Below are positions 1 through 5,270 of a stretch of 5,270 nt of DNA, in pieces. Within the stretch, counting starts at the first letter, position 1. The number at the start of each line of letters is the position of its first letter. The stretch comes from an uncultured Lachnospiraceae bacterium (lineage in GTDB: Bacteria > Bacillota_A > Clostridia > Lachnospirales > Lachnospiraceae), in assembly GCA_910585655.1 (NCBI GenBank), contig CAJUFW010000028.1, positions 1-5,270 of the forward strand. Reading direction: 5' to 3'. The position numbers and the translations under genes are program-made. The notes under the pieces were generated by a model. The model was not told the origin of the DNA. It saw nothing but the letters and a program-made list of their open reading frames with translations, and ran no database searches.

Positions 1-47
1 AAGGCTAGAAATGCTTTTAGGTAGGTTATAAAAGTTAGAAAAAAGTA

Positions 48-81
48 AAGACAAAATTCGTAAATTGTGGTATGCTAATAA
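48..81 (+). promoter_or_regulatory. Probable sigma-A promoter for the lipoprotein gene
   Basis: A -35-like AAGACA (48-53, four of six matches to TTGACA) is followed after 17 bp by TATGCT (71-76), which is preceded by TGG so that it reads as an extended -10 (TGGTATGCT). An overlapping second extended -10, TGCTAATAA (73-81), is equally possible. Transcription would start around 83-88, leaving a leader of about 150 nt before the ATG at 236. This is a by-eye consensus match in AT-rich DNA, so it is only moderately secure. Confidence 0.45.
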
Positions 82-85
82 TAGT

Positions 86-226
86 ATGAGAGCAGAAGAA
101 AAAGATAAAAACAAGAAAATAAAGGATAAAAAGAATCAAGGTAAAAGAAATTAAGACAAAGAGAAGAAGAGAGAAGAAAGTAGAAATAAAATCATAAGAA
201 AAGACAAGCAGTAAAAAATAAGGAGA
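86..226 (+). other. Purine-rich untranslated leader
   Basis: Between the putative promoter and the ribosome binding site the + strand is almost entirely A and G, with long runs of AAAGA, GAGAAGA and AAGAAA and only scattered pyrimidines. No stable hairpin, riboswitch-like fold or terminator is visible. The only + strand reading frame that begins with ATG (86-154) is a lysine-rich 22-codon frame with no ribosome binding site. The minus-strand frames here give F/L/S low-complexity translations of the pyrimidine-rich complement. The stretch is best described as an unstructured leader of unknown role. Confidence 0.45.
221..225 (+). promoter_or_regulatory. Ribosome binding site that favours the ATG start at 236
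   Basis: AGGAG lies 10 bases before the ATG at 236 but only one base before an in-frame GTG at 227. The GTG is too close to be used with this site, so the protein most likely starts at the ATG, three codons downstream of the longest reading frame. Confidence 0.65.
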
Positions 227-235
227 GTGACAGCG

Positions 236-1237
236 ATGGACAGGAGAAGAGGACAGACGCTTCGACAAGGACTGATGATGTTGATAGCGGCGGCGGTATT
301 GACCGGTGGCGGGTGCGGGAAAAGTCGTGATCAGGGAGAGCCGCAGGAGACAATAGATTCTGTGGGGATAGAGAATCTGGACGAGACAGACGAAACAAAC
401 GATCCTGACGATTCAGATAAACTGCCGGGGGAGGATCTGGAAAAGCCAATAGGAGATAAAGACCCGGTAGAGGATACCATTCCGGAGGGGATTGACGGAA
501 CAGGAGATTCCGAGGAGGAGAGACTGGTGATTGAACGGATAGGCGATCCGGTCAGTTATGAGGCAGAGGATGGTACGCAGCTTTTTATCAGCGGTCTGTA
601 TTATCCGTTTGTTTCTATGCCGGAGAATCCGGCGGCGGCAGAGAAGATCAACCAGGTGTTTGAAGCTCAAAAGGCAGAGGATGAGGTGCAGATTGCAGAG
701 TACCGGGAGTTGGCGCAGCTAGCCTATCAGGAGCAGCAGGAACAGACAGAAACTATTTTTCTAAATTATGCCCTGGATCGGGATTATATTGTGACATTTT
801 CAGGGGAACGTCTTCTTTGTATCAATGAAGTGGAATATTCATATGCCGGAGGAACGCATCCGAATAGCCTGGTGCTGACCTGGAATTTTGATTTGACAAC
901 AGGAGAATTGGTTAGCTGGGAGCAGATGACAGATGATATAGAAGCTTTTCGGAATTTTTTATTAGAGAGGATCCATGCTTTTTTGGAAACGGAGCAGTTG
1001 TCGGACGGAATGGTTTGGGCGGATGCACTTTATCCAAATTATAAAGAGGTACTGCCTCAGATGCTAGAGGAACCAAACTGGTATATAGAAGAGGGAAATT
1101 TATACGTGGTGTTTAATCCATATGATATTGCTCCTTACGCTGCCGGAAGTATTGCGGTGACGATTCCGATGGCAGCTTGTGAGGAATATTGGAACCAGTA
1201 TGGGCAGGAGATTCTACAAATAAGTAACAATTATTAA
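236..1237 (+). CDS. Putative lipoprotein with DUF4163/DUF3298 (RsiV/PdaC-like) C-terminal region
   Basis: The 333-residue product begins with a basic n-region (MDRRRGQ), a hydrophobic stretch at about 13-22 and a cysteine at 27 in the context LTGGGC. This suggests an exported lipoprotein, although the glycine at -3 makes the lipobox non-canonical; a cleaved or uncleaved signal anchor is the alternative. Residues 28-95 are a low-complexity spacer rich in D, E, P and G, as seen in proteins that hold a domain away from the membrane. From about 96 the sequence looks like DUF4163 followed by DUF3298. Diagnostic features are the YAGGTHPN stretch near 203-210, the following beta-rich LTWNFDLTTGEL, and near the C-terminus LYVVFNPYDIAPYAAG and VTIP. 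In the known family, this region occurs in the B. subtilis anti-sigma factor RsiV, where it binds lysozyme, and at one end of the peptidoglycan deacetylase PdaC. Here there is no cytoplasmic anti-sigma domain, no deacetylase domain and no adjacent sigma factor, so binding to cell-wall material or a host ligand is only a guess. No terminator follows; a new promoter begins within about 50 bases. Confidence 0.8.
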   Translation: MDRRRGQTLRQGLMMLIAAAVLTGGGCGKSRDQGEPQETIDSVGIENLDETDETNDPDDSDKLPGEDLEKPIGDKDPVEDTIPEGIDGTGDSEEERLVIERIGDPVSYEAEDGTQLFISGLYYPFVSMPENPAAAEKINQVFEAQKAEDEVQIAEYRELAQLAYQEQQEQTETIFLNYALDRDYIVTFSGERLLCINEVEYSYAGGTHPNSLVLTWNFDLTTGELVSWEQMTDDIEAFRNFLLERIHAFLETEQLSDGMVWADALYPNYKEVLPQMLEEPNWYIEEGNLYVVFNPYDIAPYAAGSIAVTIPMAACEEYWNQYGQEILQISNNY

Positions 1238-1256
1238 ATCTTTATGAAAAATCAAG

Positions 1257-1295
1257 TTGTTTACGTTCTGTTCACAATTTCATGCTATGATATAA
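1257..1295 (+). promoter_or_regulatory. Extended -10 promoter for the alarmone synthetase operon
   Basis: TGCTATGAT (1283-1291) is an extended -10 element (TGn plus TATGAT, five of six matches). No good -35 is seen at 17 bp; TTTACG (1260-1265) is the best match but lies 20 bp upstream, so the extended -10 probably carries the promoter. Transcription would start near 1297, giving a leader of about 125 nt before the ATG at 1424. The leader holds a TTTAAG direct repeat (1303-1308 and 1312-1317) and a CTGCAG palindrome, but I see no convincing riboswitch or attenuator. Confidence 0.5.
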
Positions 1296-1412
1296 CCAAT
1301 CGTTTAAGTGATTTAAGCTGCTGCAGGATAAGGGTATACAGCCCGATCTTTTAGAGAATGAGGCTAAGATAACAAATAAGGAACCAGAATGAAATAGTTA
1401 GAAAGAAATTGT

Positions 1413-1417
1413 GGAGG
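1413..1417 (+). promoter_or_regulatory. Ribosome binding site that fixes the start at 1424
   Basis: GGAGG lies six bases before the ATG at 1424. An in-frame TTG at 1409 would place this site inside the coding sequence and has no site of its own, so the ATG is preferred and the first five codons of the longer frame are dropped. Confidence 0.75.
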
Positions 1418-1423
1418 ATATGT

Positions 1424-2416
1424 ATGGAATTACCTATGTTTTATAATGAAGTAGAGGAATGGAACAGGGCGCTTTTGCTTTATGATGCTGCTCTTAAAGA
1501 AATCAATACAAAGCTGGAGATTTTAAATAATGAGTTTAAGATGGCTCATCAATATAACCCGATTGAGCATATTACGTCAAGGGTAAAATCTCTGCAGAGC
1601 ATTGCAAAAAAGATTCGCCGGAAAAATCAGGAGCTGACGGTAGAAAACATCGTGAAGCATGTCAATGATGTGGCAGGAATTCGGATTATTTGTTCCTTTG
1701 CATCAGACATTTACCGGATAGCAGATTTGCTTACCAAACAAAATGACGTAAAGGTACTGAAAGTAAAGGATTATATCGTGTCTCCTAAGCCAAACGGTTA
1801 TATGAGCTATCATATGATTATCACTGTCCCGATTTTTTTGGCAAATGATGTTGTAGAAACCAAGGTAGAGGTTCAGATCCGGACGATTGCGATGGATTTT
1901 TGGGCAAGTTTAGAGCATAAAATCTATTATAAATTTGAAGGAAATGCCCCGGCGCATATCCGCGAGGATTTAAAGGAGTGCGCTCAGATCGTATCTTATC
2001 TGGATAAAAAGATGCTGATGATCAACGATGAAGTAAGAGCTTTGGAGCAAGGGGATTACAATGAGGAGGAATACCAGCAGCGAAAGTCAGAACCGACCTA
2101 CTTTGAATCGGTAAAGGACTATTATGGGAAACTAAGCGAGGACGAGGGCAGAGAGGTAATTATCGAACATGATGGGATATCGGAAGAAATAGAGTTTTCA
2201 GAAGAGGAGGCGCCAGACGCAGAAGCGGATATCATAGCGGAGTCGGATAAAGAGGAAGCCCAAACGATGGATTTGGTGGAAATGCCGGAATATATCGGCA
2301 CTCCGGAGGATATTGGGATAGAAAAGTGGGGAAGCCTGGCTATTTTTCTTGAAAACAGGAGAAAATTAAAGTATAACAGATGCGAGATGACTCCTGCCTC
2401 AGCAGGCAGCGAGTAA
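1424..2416 (+). CDS. ywaC: Small alarmone synthetase, RelP/YwaC type, with acidic C-terminal extension
   Basis: The 330-residue product carries a RelA/SpoT synthetase domain at about 10-205. The family transfers pyrophosphate from ATP to GTP or GDP, making (p)ppGpp for the stringent response in the cytoplasm. Visible signatures are NPIEHITSRVKS (45-56, with substrate-binding R53 and K55), DVAGIRI (82-88, with the metal-binding aspartate D82), PKPNGYMSYH (121-130, with the guanine-stacking Y126), and EVQIRTIAMDFWASLEH (149-165). The overall run, including the N-terminal part and the HKIYYK sequence, resembles B. subtilis YwaC (RelP, SAS2) more than RelQ. GYMSYH replaces the common GYRSLH, a variation at tolerant positions. 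There is no hydrolase, TGS or ACT domain, so it is not a long Rel. Typical members have about 210 residues; here a further 120 follow. Residues 239-300 contain 25 acidic against two basic residues, so the tail is probably disordered, and the protein ends with a short mixed segment (KWGSLAIFLENRRK). It heads a two-gene unit with the coiled-coil gene 37 bases downstream. Confidence 0.9.
   Translation: MELPMFYNEVEEWNRALLLYDAALKEINTKLEILNNEFKMAHQYNPIEHITSRVKSLQSIAKKIRRKNQELTVENIVKHVNDVAGIRIICSFASDIYRIADLLTKQNDVKVLKVKDYIVSPKPNGYMSYHMIITVPIFLANDVVETKVEVQIRTIAMDFWASLEHKIYYKFEGNAPAHIREDLKECAQIVSYLDKKMLMINDEVRALEQGDYNEEEYQQRKSEPTYFESVKDYYGKLSEDEGREVIIEHDGISEEIEFSEEEAPDAEADIIAESDKEEAQTMDLVEMPEYIGTPEDIGIEKWGSLAIFLENRRKLKYNRCEMTPASAGSE
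2393..2409 (+). repeat. Short GC-rich inverted repeat, copy 1
   Basis: CCTGCCTCAGCAGGCAG contains CCTGC and GCAGG arms with a four-base loop, or alternatively CTGCC and GGCAG arms. It lies within the last codons of the alarmone synthetase gene, just before the stop. A nearly identical element recurs at 2496-2511. It has no T-run, so it is not a terminator. Chance or codon repetition could explain it. Confidence 0.35.
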
Positions 2417-2453
2417 TCCAATAGAAGGACATTTTGATACGGGGGAAGAAACG

Positions 2454-3065
2454 ATGCGTTTGTTTTCAAAGGAATCATCAAGAGAGAGGCTGCGTCCTGC
2501 CGAGCAGGCAGTATCGCGGCTGACAGAGCAGCGTCATCAGGCGGCGCAGGCGCAGAAAGTAGCCAAAGAAAGACTGCAGGCAGAACGGCAGGCTGCGAAA
2601 GAAAAGCAGGAGGCAGAACAGCAGGCAGTGAAAAAGAAGGAAGCAGAGTATCAGACGACAAAGGAAAAGCTGCAGGAAGCAGAGCGACAGGTTACGGAGT
2701 GGAAGGCAGTAGCGGCAGATTATAAGGAGTCGTTAGAGCAATATGAGATTGGATACCGCCAGATCTTTGAAAGCCTGGAGCAGCTAAAGGAGCAGCAGGA
2801 GGAAATCCTGTTTTTAAAGGAAAAGCAGGAATATATGCTGAAAAATTTTTCGACGTTAGAGGGAAATATTGTCGATAAACTCAAAGGAGCGCAGGCTAAC
2901 AGTACCCAGGAACTGCTTCGGCGCATGGAGGAGATAGCCCATGTTCAAAAGCGGAGAAATATTTGGAACAAGGTACTGTTGGTATTGTCTTTGCTTTGCA
3001 GTATGACGGCAGTAGGAGGCATTCTGGTATTGCTGCTATATTTTTCAGACAGATTGGCTCTATAA
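2454..3065 (+). CDS. Coiled-coil protein with a single C-terminal membrane helix, function unknown
   Basis: I do not recognise this 203-residue protein. Residues 10 to about 165 are almost continuously heptad-like and rich in E, K, Q, R and A, with very few helix breakers, so a long coiled coil is expected. The first 75 residues carry 18 K/R against 13 E. Residues 166-173 (QKRRNIWN) give a basic flank, then about 173-196 form a hydrophobic helix (VLLVLSLLCS to LVLLLYF), leaving only a few residues beyond it. With no signal peptide and positive charge before the helix, the coiled coil should be cytoplasmic with the protein held in the membrane by its C-terminus. The start is supported by a GGGGGAAG site at 2441-2448. 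The gene lies 37 bases after the alarmone synthetase and before a terminator, so the two are probably co-transcribed. Scaffold, tether or septum-associated roles are all possible; coiled-coil composition gives misleading database matches, so no function is assigned. Confidence 0.75.
   Translation: MRLFSKESSRERLRPAEQAVSRLTEQRHQAAQAQKVAKERLQAERQAAKEKQEAEQQAVKKKEAEYQTTKEKLQEAERQVTEWKAVAADYKESLEQYEIGYRQIFESLEQLKEQQEEILFLKEKQEYMLKNFSTLEGNIVDKLKGAQANSTQELLRRMEEIAHVQKRRNIWNKVLLVLSLLCSMTAVGGILVLLLYFSDRLAL
2496..2511 (+). repeat. Short GC-rich inverted repeat, copy 2
   Basis: CCTGCCGAGCAGGCAG repeats the element at 2393-2409 with the loop changed from TCA-type to GA-type, and can form CCTGC/GCAGG arms around a three-base loop. 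It lies about 40 bases into the coiled-coil gene. The two copies are read in the same orientation about 100 bases apart across the gene junction. Confidence 0.35.
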
Positions 3066-3077
3066 GATAGCGAGGAC

Positions 3078-3122
3078 AAGGACATACAAGAGAAGGAGTA
3101 TCTGCTTTTGTATGTCCTTTTT
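3078..3122 (+). terminator. Rho-independent terminator after the coiled-coil gene
   Basis: AAGGACATACAA (3078-3089) pairs perfectly over 12 bp with TTGTATGTCCTT (3108-3119), and the right arm runs into TTTTT (3118-3122). The 18-base loop may pair partly within itself (AAG with CTT). It begins 13 bases after the stop codon and separates the alarmone synthetase unit from the phosphate unit. Since the left arm starts with AA, it might also act weakly on the opposite strand, but no minus-strand gene is seen. Confidence 0.85.
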
Positions 3123-3149
3123 GCATACTGGCTTATTTCAATTTTAAAA

Positions 3150-3189
3150 TTTACATGGATTTTACATAATGGCTTCTCTGATTTTACAT
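3150..3189 (+). promoter_or_regulatory. Putative PhoP/PhoB binding boxes
   Basis: TTTACAT occurs exactly at 3150-3156, 3161-3167 and 3183-3189. Starts are spaced 11 and 22 bases, so a four-unit array with an 11-bp period results, with the third unit (GCTTCTC, 3172-3178) degenerate. A further TTTACA at 3206-3211 is one base off this register. In B. subtilis, PhoP binds direct repeats of TT(A/C/T)ACA separated by about five bases, usually at roughly -60 to -20; in E. coli, PhoB binds 7-bp repeats with 4-bp spacers, also an 11-bp period. The array matches both spacing and location relative to the -10 candidates. The downstream phosphate transporter and response regulator supply independent context. 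Binding itself is inferred. Confidence 0.65.
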
Positions 3190-3191
3190 AC

Positions 3192-3203
3192 TATAGTTAA
3201 AAT
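3192..3203 (+). promoter_or_regulatory. -10 region of the phosphate transporter promoter
   Basis: Two overlapping-region candidates each match TATAAT at five of six positions: TATAGT (3192-3197) and TAAAAT (3198-3203). Neither has a recognisable -35 at 16-18 bp, as expected if an activator bound at 3150-3189 replaces it. With TAAAAT, the start would fall near 3210 and the boxes would span about -60 to -21. The resulting leader of about 100 nt shows no clear structure. Confidence 0.5.
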
Positions 3204-3308
3204 CTTTTACAAGAGCTGTGGCTTTCTAAGAATGATACATAAAAAAGCGATGCTCGAAAAAGTAGGTTCAAAGATGATAACGAAGGAATAAGAACAGGGA
3301 GGGACATT

Positions 3309-5123
3309 ATGGATATTTTCGGGATTTTTACGATGTTAGGCGGATTGGCGCTGTTTTTGTACGGGATGAACGAGATGGGAAACGGACTGGCAAAGATATC
3401 CGGCGGAAAGCTGGCGCGGGTGCTGGAACGGCTGACCGCTAATCGATTGATGGGGGTATTGTTAGGCGCCGGCGTGACAGCAGTGATTCAATCTTCTTCG
3501 GCTACTACCGTAATGGTAGTCGGGTTTGTCAATTCCGGTATTATGAAGCTGTCCCAGGCGGTCGGCGTGATTATGGGAGCGAATATCGGAACGACGATTA
3601 CCTCCTGGATTTTGAGTTTGGCTGGAATAGAAGGAGGAAACTTTTTTATCCAGTTATTAAAGCCAAGCTCTTTCTCACCGCTGCTTGCGGCAGTCGGTAT
3701 TGTGCTGATGATGTTTTCCGGAAAGGAAGGCAGCAAGCGAGAGCGAAGAAAAGATACGGGAGCAATTTTGATTGGCTTTGCGATTCTGATGACGGGAATG
3801 GAAACGATGAGCGGAGCCGTGAAGCCGCTGGCAGACGTACCGGAATTTACCAATATTCTTACGATGTTTTCCAATCCACTGCTGGGACTGTTAGCGGGCG
3901 CACTGCTGACCGCGGTACTGCAAAGCTCTTCCGCCTCTATCGGTATTTTGCAGGCACTTTGCCTGACAGGCTCGATTGGATATGGAACGGCGCTTCCGAT
4001 TATTATGGGGCAGAATATCGGAACCTGTGTAACGGCGCTGTTGTCCGGGATTGGAGCAAATCAGAATGCAAGACGGGCGTCTTTGATTCACTTGTATTTT
4101 AATGTGATTGGAACACTGTTGTTTATGGGGATTTTTTACAGTGTCAATGCCTTTGTGGATTTCTCCTTTTTGGATGCGACGGCAAGCGCGGTAGGAATTG
4201 CCGTGATACACAGCGCGTTCAATATTTTTGCGACAGTTATCCTGTTTCCGTTTGGAAACCTGTTGGAAAAGCTGGCTTGTCTGACCGTTGGCGGCAGAGG
4301 AGCCAAAACGGGAACGGGATCGAGTGTCGGAGCAAAGTCCGGTGGGACGACAGAGGGAGAAATCGGTATCCAAATGCTGGATGCACGCTTTTTAGAGACT
4401 CCGGCTTTCGCGGTAGATCAGTGTAAAGATGCAGCTTTTCGGATGGCAGGGCTTTCCAGGGAAGCGTTGCTAAGTTCTCTGGATTTATTAAAAAGCTATG
4501 ACGAGCAGAAGGCACAGCAGGTGTTGGAAATAGAAAATAAAGTAGACCGTTATGAGGATATGCTGGGGAGTTATTTAGTGAAGCTTTCCAGCAAAAACCT
4601 GACGGGAAGAGACAGCGGTGTGTTGTCTATGCTGCTGCATTGTATTGGGGACTGGGAGCGGATTTCTGACCATGCGGTAAATCTGGTACAGGCGGCAAAG
4701 GAAATCTATGAGAAAAAGGCGGTTTTTCCGGAACAGACCAAGGAGGAGCTGACTGTTTTTGCTCGCGCGATTGAAGATATTATCAAGCGGACAGAACAAG
4801 TATTTGTAACAGGTGATTTGGATTTGGCAAGGAAGGTAGAGCCGCTAGAAGAAGTGATCGATGATTTGAACGGGGAATTGAAGAATCGCCATATCAAGCG
4901 GCTGCGAAAAGGGGAAACGACGATTGAATTAGGCTTTATTTTTTCTGATATTACTACAAATTGCGAGAGAATAGCCGACCATTGTTCCAACATTGCCGTC
5001 TGTCTGATTGAGATTCATGAAAATGAGTTTGAAACACATGAGTACCTCGGACGGGTAAAGCAGGAGGGCGGCGAATTCCGCAGGAAATATCAGAAGTATC
5101 AGGAAAGATATCAACTTCCGTAA
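3309..5123 (+). CDS. Na+/phosphate symporter, NptA type, with C-terminal PhoU domain
   Basis: The 604-residue protein is a sodium-coupled inorganic phosphate transporter of the Na/Pi cotransporter (SLC34-like, NptA/YjbB) family in the cytoplasmic membrane. Residues 1 to about 325 hold two inverted Na_Pi_cotrans repeats. Each has the hallmark QSSS motif (QSSSATT from 61, QSSSASI from 205) and a paired motif further on (GANIGTT at 90, GQNIGTC at 234). Eight or nine hydrophobic segments are visible. A Gly/Thr/Ser/Lys-rich linker (about 326-352) leads to a cytoplasmic PhoU-like domain at about 365-595. This shows the ExxxD-type metal-binding pattern (E409 to D413, and around 511-519) and two ERIxDH signatures (450-455 and 553-558). 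The length is normal for Firmicute members. An AGGGAGGG site at 3296-3303 supports the start. The gene sits behind putative Pho boxes and ten bases before a response regulator gene, which fits phosphate-limited expression. Some family members export or sense phosphate rather than import it, so the direction of transport is not proven. Confidence 0.93.
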   Translation: MDIFGIFTMLGGLALFLYGMNEMGNGLAKISGGKLARVLERLTANRLMGVLLGAGVTAVIQSSSATTVMVVGFVNSGIMKLSQAVGVIMGANIGTTITSWILSLAGIEGGNFFIQLLKPSSFSPLLAAVGIVLMMFSGKEGSKRERRKDTGAILIGFAILMTGMETMSGAVKPLADVPEFTNILTMFSNPLLGLLAGALLTAVLQSSSASIGILQALCLTGSIGYGTALPIIMGQNIGTCVTALLSGIGANQNARRASLIHLYFNVIGTLLFMGIFYSVNAFVDFSFLDATASAVGIAVIHSAFNIFATVILFPFGNLLEKLACLTVGGRGAKTGTGSSVGAKSGGTTEGEIGIQMLDARFLETPAFAVDQCKDAAFRMAGLSREALLSSLDLLKSYDEQKAQQVLEIENKVDRYEDMLGSYLVKLSSKNLTGRDSGVLSMLLHCIGDWERISDHAVNLVQAAKEIYEKKAVFPEQTKEELTVFARAIEDIIKRTEQVFVTGDLDLARKVEPLEEVIDDLNGELKNRHIKRLRKGETTIELGFIFSDITTNCERIADHCSNIAVCLIEIHENEFETHEYLGRVKQEGGEFRRKYQKYQERYQLP

Positions 5124-5133
5124 GGAGAAGAGG

Positions 5134-5270
5134 ATGCAGACGATTTATGTGGTAGAGGATGATAAAAACATCCGGGAGATTGAAAGCTTTGCTTTAAAAA
5201 ACAGCGGCTATACGATTTTTGATTTTGAATGCGCAAAGGATTTTTACAAAAAGCTTGCCGAGCGGAAGCC
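5134..5270 (+). CDS. PhoB/OmpR-family response regulator, N-terminal part only
   Basis: The window ends after 45 full codons. What is visible is the start of a receiver domain: a hydrophobic first strand (TIYVV), the acidic pocket E8-D9-D10 that binds Mg2+, and the first helix with the pattern KNIREIESFALKNSGY. This is characteristic of OmpR/PhoB-type regulators. The phosphorylated aspartate (expected near residue 52) and the winged-helix DNA-binding domain lie beyond the window, so the subfamily is not proven. The AAGGAG at 5122-5127 overlaps the stop codon of the symporter gene and lies six bases before the ATG, indicating co-transcription. By context this is a PhoP/PhoB candidate that could bind the boxes at 3150-3189, giving autoregulation; a histidine kinase gene would be expected next. 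Confidence 0.88.
   Translation, partial: MQTIYVVEDDKNIREIESFALKNSGYTIFDFECAKDFYKKLAERK

Noticed and set aside
86..154. Plus-strand 22-codon lysine-rich frame that could be a leader peptide
   Set aside because: There is no ribosome binding site, the start would sit at or next to the transcription start, and the amino acid content simply mirrors the AAA/AAG/GAA-rich DNA.
35..268. Minus-strand 77-codon frame opposite the leader
   Set aside because: Its F/L/S/I-rich translation is the complement of a purine-rich tract, it has no ribosome binding site, and it overlaps the promoter and start of the lipoprotein gene.
1297..1423. Riboswitch or attenuator in the leader of the alarmone synthetase gene
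   Set aside because: Only short pairings are seen (a GGG/CCC stem around 1330-1345 and the CTGCAG palindrome), with no T-run and no sequence signature of a known riboswitch class.
2122..2661. Minus-strand 179-codon frame spanning the end of the synthetase gene and the start of the coiled-coil gene
   Set aside because: It lies opposite two well-supported genes, and its S/P/L/A-rich translation is what the complement of acidic and Gln-rich codons produces.
1424..3065. Toxin-antitoxin pair of the toxSAS type (toxic alarmone synthetase plus neutralising neighbour)
   Set aside because: The synthetase resembles housekeeping YwaC/RelP with all expected motifs, and the neighbour is a long membrane-anchored coiled coil unlike the known compact antitoxins. 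Nothing in the sequence demands a toxic role.
3212..3308. A second promoter for the symporter using TTTACA (3206-3211) as -35
   Set aside because: The best -10 partner is AATGAT (3231-3236) at a 19-bp spacing with four of six matches, weaker than the -10 hexamers next to the phased boxes.
3891..4373. Minus-strand 160-codon frame inside the symporter gene
   Set aside because: It is a shadow of the strongly supported symporter reading frame, with no recognisable domain and no promoter or ribosome binding site.

Overview
The window reads as ordinary chromosomal DNA from a low-to-mid GC Firmicute of the class Clostridia, most likely a Lachnospiraceae relative. The reasons are A+G-rich GGAGG-type ribosome binding sites, promoters of the TGnTATGAT type, a YwaC-like small alarmone synthetase, and a Na+/phosphate symporter with a fused PhoU domain followed by a PhoB/OmpR-type response regulator. 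The family-level placement comes from gene character only and is an inference. All convincing genes are on the + strand. I see no tRNA, rRNA, CRISPR array, insertion sequence or prophage gene.

Layout. Positions 1-235 hold a probable promoter (about 48-81) and a strikingly purine-rich leader. Positions 236-1237 encode a putative secreted lipoprotein with an acidic spacer and a DUF4163/DUF3298 (RsiV/PdaC-like) C-terminal region. Positions 1238-1423 carry an extended -10 promoter and a leader of about 125 nt. Positions 1424-2416 encode a RelP/YwaC-type (p)ppGpp synthetase with an unusually long, very acidic C-terminal tail. After a 37-base gap, positions 2454-3065 encode a cytoplasmic coiled-coil protein ending in one membrane helix; I do not recognise it. 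A hairpin terminator (3078-3122) closes this two-gene unit.

Positions 3123-3308 are regulatory. Three exact TTTACAT copies sit in an 11-bp register just upstream of a -10 element, which is the architecture of a PhoP/PhoB-activated promoter. A fourth TTTACA lies slightly out of register downstream. Positions 3309-5123 encode the NptA-type Na+/phosphate symporter with C-terminal PhoU domain. Ten bases after its stop codon, and running off the window, begins a PhoB/OmpR-family response regulator (5134 onward).

How the parts fit. The last two genes and the putative Pho boxes suggest a phosphate-starvation unit: a phosphate transporter carrying its own PhoU regulator, co-transcribed with the regulator that may activate the same promoter. 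This is inferred from context; the regulator's DNA-binding domain and any histidine kinase gene lie outside the window. The alarmone synthetase and the membrane coiled-coil protein form the second operon. The acidic tail of the first and the basic coiled coil of the second make a physical partnership conceivable but unproven. The lipoprotein gene appears to be its own transcription unit.
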